A stretch of DNA of 7,735 bases from CAYUQT01 sp964596165 (GTDB lineage: Bacteria; Planctomycetota; Phycisphaerae; UBA1845; JAFGLZ01). The notes below the pieces were generated by a model. The model was given only the letters and a program-made list of their open reading frames with translations, was not told where the DNA came from and ran no database searches. This document shows positions 4,576-7,735 of this stretch, in pieces; within the stretch, counting starts at the first letter, position 1, and each line of letters opens with the position of its first letter. Both the position numbers and the translations under genes were made by a program. The stretch spans positions 1 through 7,735 of the forward strand of contig CAZQTW010000129.1 of assembly GCA_964596165.1 (NCBI GenBank), written 5' to 3'.

Positions 4576-6138
4576 ATGAACCGGTTCAGTCGTCGATTGG
4601 CCAGGGTGAGCTTGGGTCTGCTCGCTGCGATAATGCTGCTCGGCAACTCGCGGGCGTCGGCCGATGTCCGCTTGCCGCACATCTTCGGCCACAAGATGGT
4701 CCTGCAGTGCGATAAGCCGCTGCCCGTCTGGGGCTGGGCGGACCCGGACGAAGAGGTCACGGTGAAACTCGGCGATCAGACCGCCACCGCCAAGGCGTGT
4801 GCCAACGGCAAGTGGATGGTCAAACTCGCCGCCCTCAAGGCCGGCGGCCCGCTGCAGATGACCGTCAGCGGAAAGAACAAGATTGAACTGGCGGATATCC
4901 TGGTGGGCGAGGTCTGGATCTGCTCCGGCCAGTCGAACGCGGAAATGGGTATGAAGGCCGTTGAAGGCGGCGAGAAGGCAATGGCCGAGGCCAACAACCC
5001 CAACATCCGCGTGTTCTGGATCCCGAACCGTGCAACCGGCGTCCCCGAGAATGACGTGGATGCGGCCTGGGACACCGCCAACCCGCAAAGCCTGGCCAAG
5101 GGCGAGTATGCCGGGTTCTCGGCGATGGGCTACTTCTTCGCTCGTGAGATCAACAAGGCCCTGAACGTACCGGTGGCCATCATCGATGCCACGTGGGGTG
5201 GCACACGCATCGAGCCTTGGACGCCGCCCGCCGGATTTGCCTCGGTTCCGGCACTCCAGGACATCGCCAAGAGTATCGATCAGGCCGACGACGCCTACGT
5301 CAAGGCGGTCGCCCAGACGATGGCGGCAATCGAGGCCTGGTTGCCCGTGGCCAAGAAGGCCCGAGAGGCGGGCGATCGCGTTCCGGCCGCGCCGGCCTCG
5401 CCCGGTCATCCGCTCTGCCCCGGCGGACACCCGACGAATGCGACCATCCTCTACAACGCGATGGTCCATCCGATCGTCCCCTTCGCCATTCGCGGCGCCC
5501 TCTGGTATCAGGGCGAATCGAACCGCGGCGAGGGTATGTTGTACTGTGAGAAGATGAAGGCGCTGATCAACGGCTGGCGGAGCGTCTGGGGGCAGGGCGA
5601 GTTCCCGTTCTACCAGGTCCAACTGGCGCCATTCCGCTATCAGGGAGACGTATACGCCCTGCCGCTGATCTGGGAGGCCCAGGCCGCCAGCCTGGCAATT
5701 CCGAACACCGGCATGGTCGTCACTACCGACCTCGTCGACAACATCGCCGACATCCACCCCCGGCTCAAGCAACAGGTGGCCCATCGGCTGGCGCTGTGGG
5801 CGCTGGCCAAGACCTACGGCAAGACCGATCTGGTCTACATGGGACCGATGTACAAGTCGATGGCCGTCGACGGCGGCAAGGCCAAGATCAGCTTCGATCA
5901 CGTCGGCGGCGGACTCGCCTCGCGCGACGGCAAGCCGCTGACGCACTTCGAGATCGCCGGCGCCGACAAGAAGTTTGTCAAGGCCCAGGCGACCATCGAA
6001 GGCGACACGGTGGTGGTGGCTGCCGACGAAGTCAAGGAACCGGCGGCGGTCCGTTACGCCTGGCATCAGGAGGCGCAGCCAAACCTCCAGAATAAAGAGG
6101 GTCTGCCCGCCTGCCCGTTCCGAACGGATCGGTGGTAG
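4576..6138 (+). CDS. Secreted sialate O-acetylesterase (SGNH-type, GQSN family)
   Basis: This is a 520-residue esterase of the family that removes O-acetyl groups from sialic acids or, in many environmental bacteria, from other glycans. A Sec signal peptide is clear: basic MNRFSRRLAR, a hydrophobic core to about residue 23, then ASA before Asp30 as cleavage site. The catalytic motifs are complete: SGQSNAEM (117-124) with nucleophile Ser120, TWGGTRIEPW (206-215), WYQGESN (310-316), and DIHP (392-395) with Asp392 and His394 for the dyad. The C-terminus (NKEGLPACPFRTDRW) is the usual family ending, so the gene is full length. It has its own promoter and ends before a strong hairpin, so it is probably a single-gene unit. 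Exact substrate is unknown, as no glycosidase or sulfatase neighbour is visible. A long antisense frame opposite it is a codon-bias shadow. Confidence 0.93.
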   Translation: MNRFSRRLARVSLGLLAAIMLLGNSRASADVRLPHIFGHKMVLQCDKPLPVWGWADPDEEVTVKLGDQTATAKACANGKWMVKLAALKAGGPLQMTVSGKNKIELADILVGEVWICSGQSNAEMGMKAVEGGEKAMAEANNPNIRVFWIPNRATGVPENDVDAAWDTANPQSLAKGEYAGFSAMGYFFAREINKALNVPVAIIDATWGGTRIEPWTPPAGFASVPALQDIAKSIDQADDAYVKAVAQTMAAIEAWLPVAKKAREAGDRVPAAPASPGHPLCPGGHPTNATILYNAMVHPIVPFAIRGALWYQGESNRGEGMLYCEKMKALINGWRSVWGQGEFPFYQVQLAPFRYQGDVYALPLIWEAQAASLAIPNTGMVVTTDLVDNIADIHPRLKQQVAHRLALWALAKTYGKTDLVYMGPMYKSMAVDGGKAKISFDHVGGGLASRDGKPLTHFEIAGADKKFVKAQATIEGDTVVVAADEVKEPAAVRYAWHQEAQPNLQNKEGLPACPFRTDRW

Positions 6139-6175
6139 AGCACCCTACGCCTCATCTTGAGGGTTAGTTATTCCC

Positions 6176-6210
6176 AGCGGCCCGTCTGCCTCCGGCGGAT
6201 GGGCCGCTTT
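6176..6210 (+). terminator. Strong hairpin terminator between convergent genes
   Basis: The arms 6176-6190 and 6194-6208 pair over 15 bases (outer eight perfect, two inner G-T wobbles) around a TCC loop and run into TTT. It lies 38 bases after the esterase stop and 28 bases from the end of the convergent hemerythrin gene, so it may stop transcription from both sides. The T-run is short. Confidence 0.65.
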
Positions 6211-6237
6211 GCATCCGGTCGGGACACGGTCTTGCCG

Positions 6238-6654
6238 TCAGACGGCGACGGCCACGCCTTTCTCGGCGAAGTACTTTCCGTAGAGCTTGTCGCTGCCCTG
6301 GATGTGGGTCTGCAACCAGTCCTTCAGGAAGTTCATCGTCTCCAGCGTGATCATCGTCTGCCCCGACTCGAAGCGCTGCTTCAGATCGGCGGCCTTTGCG
6401 GTAAGCTGCTCATGCTGGCTCTTGTGCTGAGCGTACTGCGGATAGCCGTACTGCTGCATGTAGCGCTCTTCCGTGCGGAAATGGGTCAATGTGTAGTTGA
6501 TGAGGCTTGTCAGCAGCGGCTTAAGGGCGTTGTTGGCCTGGCCGGCCCTCATCGCCCTGTGGAGGTCATTCAGCAGTCCCACGAGCTTCTTATGCTGAAT
6601 GTCCAGTTCCATTACGCCTACGCTCAGACTATCGGACCATGTGAACAGATCCAT
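6238..6654 (-). CDS. Bacteriohemerythrin (single-domain)
   Basis: This is a 138-residue four-helix-bundle di-iron protein that binds O2 reversibly, used in bacteria for oxygen sensing, storage or delivery. All seven iron ligands of the family are present with correct spacing: His21, His58 and Glu62 (H-x3-E), His77 and His81 (H-x3-H), His117 and Asp122 (H-x4-D). The opening FTWSDSLSVGV and D-x2-H signature are typical. The protein is a stand-alone domain without signalling modules, signal peptide or membrane segment, so it is likely cytoplasmic. The start is ATG 6654-6652, with GGAGAG (6662-6667) upstream. It is convergent with the esterase and lies 293 bases downstream of the deacetylase gene on the same strand. 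I see no clear promoter directly upstream. Confidence 0.95.
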   Translation of the reverse strand: MDLFTWSDSLSVGVMELDIQHKKLVGLLNDLHRAMRAGQANNALKPLLTSLINYTLTHFRTEERYMQQYGYPQYAQHKSQHEQLTAKAADLKQRFESGQTMITLETMNFLKDWLQTHIQGSDKLYGKYFAEKGVAVAV

Positions 6655-6768
6655 GAATGCACTCTCCGAGCCCCTTCGTTTTGCGCAGCCAAAGTGATGC
6701 GCGCGGCACTACCGGGCCGCGTCGCCGGCCTACCAACTACATTGGCACTTGGGGCGACTTGCTTGAGC

Positions 6769-6789
6769 AAAAAGGGCCTATTGGGGTCC
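6769..6789 (-). terminator. Weak terminator-like hairpin after the deacetylase gene
   Basis: On the minus strand GGACC (6785-6789) can pair with GGCCC (6774-6778) with one mismatch, and is followed directly by TTTTT (6769-6773). It lies between the deacetylase stop and the hemerythrin start and could separate the two transcripts. The stem is short, so confidence is low. Confidence 0.3.
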
Positions 6790-6838
6790 GGCCATATACT
6801 TCGCCGGTTGTGAACCTCCTGACCCGCATCCACCTCGG

Positions 6839-6890
6839 ACGCCCGTATTGAGCGAACACGACGAGGACCGCCTACCGTCGATTCGGGCGT
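6839..6890. repeat. 7-base inverted repeat between deacetylase and hemerythrin genes
   Basis: ACGCCCG (6839-6845) and CGGGCGT (6884-6890) are perfect inverted copies 38 bases apart. Next to them is GACCCCCGGGTC (6891-6902), itself a self-complementary arm pair. No T-run follows, so function is unclear. Confidence 0.3.
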
Positions 6891-6947
6891 GACCCCCGGG
6901 TCGTGAAGACCGCAAAGGTGCCTGTCTGCCTTGTGTCCTGGACCCCA

Positions 6948-7700
6948 TCACGCATTCGCGTGGTTCAGTGTCGATTCGCCCTGAACGTGGCGGCTGAACG
7001 CCTCGGCGTACGTGCATCGATACTCCATGCCGCGATGGCGATTCATGGCGTCGTGGAGCGTGTAGAAACCCCCCGGGTGCTGACTGACGTGCGCCATGCA
7101 GGCCGCACGCTTTCTCGCCTCCGTCTGAGTGATGTCCACATAGTCCGTCGGATTGAAGTGCTGTGTCTGAATGCCCGACTCCACCTCAAAGAAGTAGAGG
7201 GCGAACTTCCGGCCCATCCGTTCCCAGGCATCGTACGTCAGCAGCGAGGCCACTCGGTGATCCCGATGGGCGTCGATCGGCCAGTGAGCAAAGACGAGGT
7301 CGGGCTTCTCTTCCTCCAGTAGTCTGCGAAACGCATCGTAGCGCTCGCGATTGAGCTCGGTTGCCCCGTCGATCTGGCCGGCGAACTTCGGCCGCGCCTT
7401 GAGAATTCGGCATGCCTGCTCCGCCTCGGCCGTTCGGATGCGAGCGGCCTCGTCGTGACTCTTGCCTGCGATGCCCGCTTCGCCTCGCGTGAGGTACAGG
7501 CTGACAACCTCATGACCGGCATCGGCGAGCCGCGCCATCGTCCCGCCGCATCCGCTCTCGGGGTCATCCGGATGCGCTCCTACGACAACGACCTTCAGCT
7601 TGCCTACGGGGATCGACGCTTCAGCCGCCCCGACAACATTTGCCAACGGCAACGCCGCAGCCGCCGCCGCGACGACGCCCGATGTCACGGGGCACCCCAA
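6948..7700 (-). CDS. PIG-L/LmbE-family deacetylase, N-terminus cut by an insertion-sequence end
   Basis: This is a zinc-dependent de-N-acetylase of the family that includes MshB and GlcNAc-PI deacetylases; it likely removes acetyl groups from an amino-sugar compound. Metal and catalytic residues are intact: AHPDD (42-46, with His43 and Asp46 as ligands and Asp45 as probable base) and HRDH (145-148, with His148 as third ligand). GEAGI at 73-77 is also typical. Before the domain is a TSGVVAAAAAALPL stretch ending GAAEA, the hydrophobic and cleavage parts of a Tat-type signal, but the expected twin-arginine segment is missing. The frame continues into the putative insertion-sequence end, where only a TTG (7700) or GTG (7688) could start it. 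Host sequence probably begins near 7682. The enzyme may be unexported or unexpressed. Residue numbers count from the TTG. Confidence 0.85.
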   Translation of the reverse strand: MGCPVTSGVVAAAAAALPLANVVGAAEASIPVGKLKVVVVGAHPDDPESGCGGTMARLADAGHEVVSLYLTRGEAGIAGKSHDEAARIRTAEAEQACRILKARPKFAGQIDGATELNRERYDAFRRLLEEEKPDLVFAHWPIDAHRDHRVASLLTYDAWERMGRKFALYFFEVESGIQTQHFNPTDYVDITQTEARKRAACMAHVSQHPGGFYTLHDAMNRHRGMEYRCTYAEAFSRHVQGESTLNHANA

Positions 7701-7735
7701 AACCGGCCACCGGTGGGCGGGTCAAAACCGGCCAG
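7683..7735. mobile_element. Partial end of an insertion sequence (IS21-like, inferred)
   Basis: The plus strand from 7683 begins TGTCACGGGGCACC. It then holds two perfect copies of CAAAACCGGCCA (7698-7709, 7723-7734) 25 bases apart, with the palindrome CCACCGGTGG (7707-7716) between them. A TG terminus and repeated short sequences near the end are features of IS21-family elements. No transposase is in the window, so the family is an inference. The junction with host DNA is placed by where the deacetylase signal peptide stops making sense. Confidence 0.5.

Noticed and set aside
4549..6066. A 505-codon open frame on the minus strand opposite the sialate O-acetylesterase
   Set aside because: The plus-strand frame has a signal peptide, promoter, ribosome binding site and every catalytic motif. 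The antisense frame is kept open by GC-rich codon usage and shows no recognisable domain.
6740..6766. A sigma54-like TTGGCAC...TTGC arrangement
   Set aside because: The distance between GG and GC is 15 bases instead of the required 10, and it points away from the hemerythrin gene.

Overview
This window looks like a piece of a GC-rich Planctomycetota genome, probably a Phycisphaerae-like lineage. That placement is inferred from the type of ClpC N-terminus, a GQSN-type sialate O-acetylesterase, a Tat-type PIG-L deacetylase, and an intergenic hairpin cluster of a kind I recall from planctomycete genomes. There is no rRNA or tRNA to confirm it. Gene density is modest and the intergenic regions are long. 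I see no CRISPR array, phage block or complete mobile element.

Left part (1-1904), all on the minus strand. In transcription order this part holds a 74-residue cysteine-rich protein with a strong Shine-Dalgarno and GTG start (1904-1680), a small membrane protein with a C-terminal TPR-like helical domain (1601-1068), a 584-base gap with a good sigma70-type promoter, and the N-terminal part of clpC (483-1, running off the window). The clpC leader would be about 260 nt long and carries a perfect 7+2+7 palindrome.

Middle part (1905-4458). A 712-base non-coding stretch contains a GC-rich cluster of hairpins and tandem repeats. It is followed by a plus-strand cysteine-rich putative lipoprotein (2617-3135), which converges on a minus-strand aminoglycoside phosphotransferase/homoserine kinase-type kinase (4314-3238). 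A promoter lying inside the longer kinase reading frame supports the short start.

Right part (4459-7735). A divergent control region (about 4368-4570) drives the kinase leftward and a secreted sialate O-acetylesterase (4576-6138) rightward. The esterase ends at a 15-bp-stem hairpin shared with a convergent single-domain bacteriohemerythrin (6654-6238). Last is a PIG-L/LmbE-type deacetylase (minus, stop at 6948) with intact metal ligands. Its Tat-like signal peptide is cut by what looks like the end of an insertion sequence (7683-7735) with duplicated 12-bp repeats, and the window stops inside that element.

The genes do not form one obvious pathway. The esterase and the deacetylase both suit removal of acyl groups from complex glycans or amino sugars outside the cytoplasm. 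ClpC and hemerythrin are housekeeping or stress and oxygen-related functions. I do not find a convincing new multi-gene system. The best candidates for something undescribed are the cysteine-rich 74-residue protein, the structured intergenic element, and the insertion-sequence/deacetylase junction.
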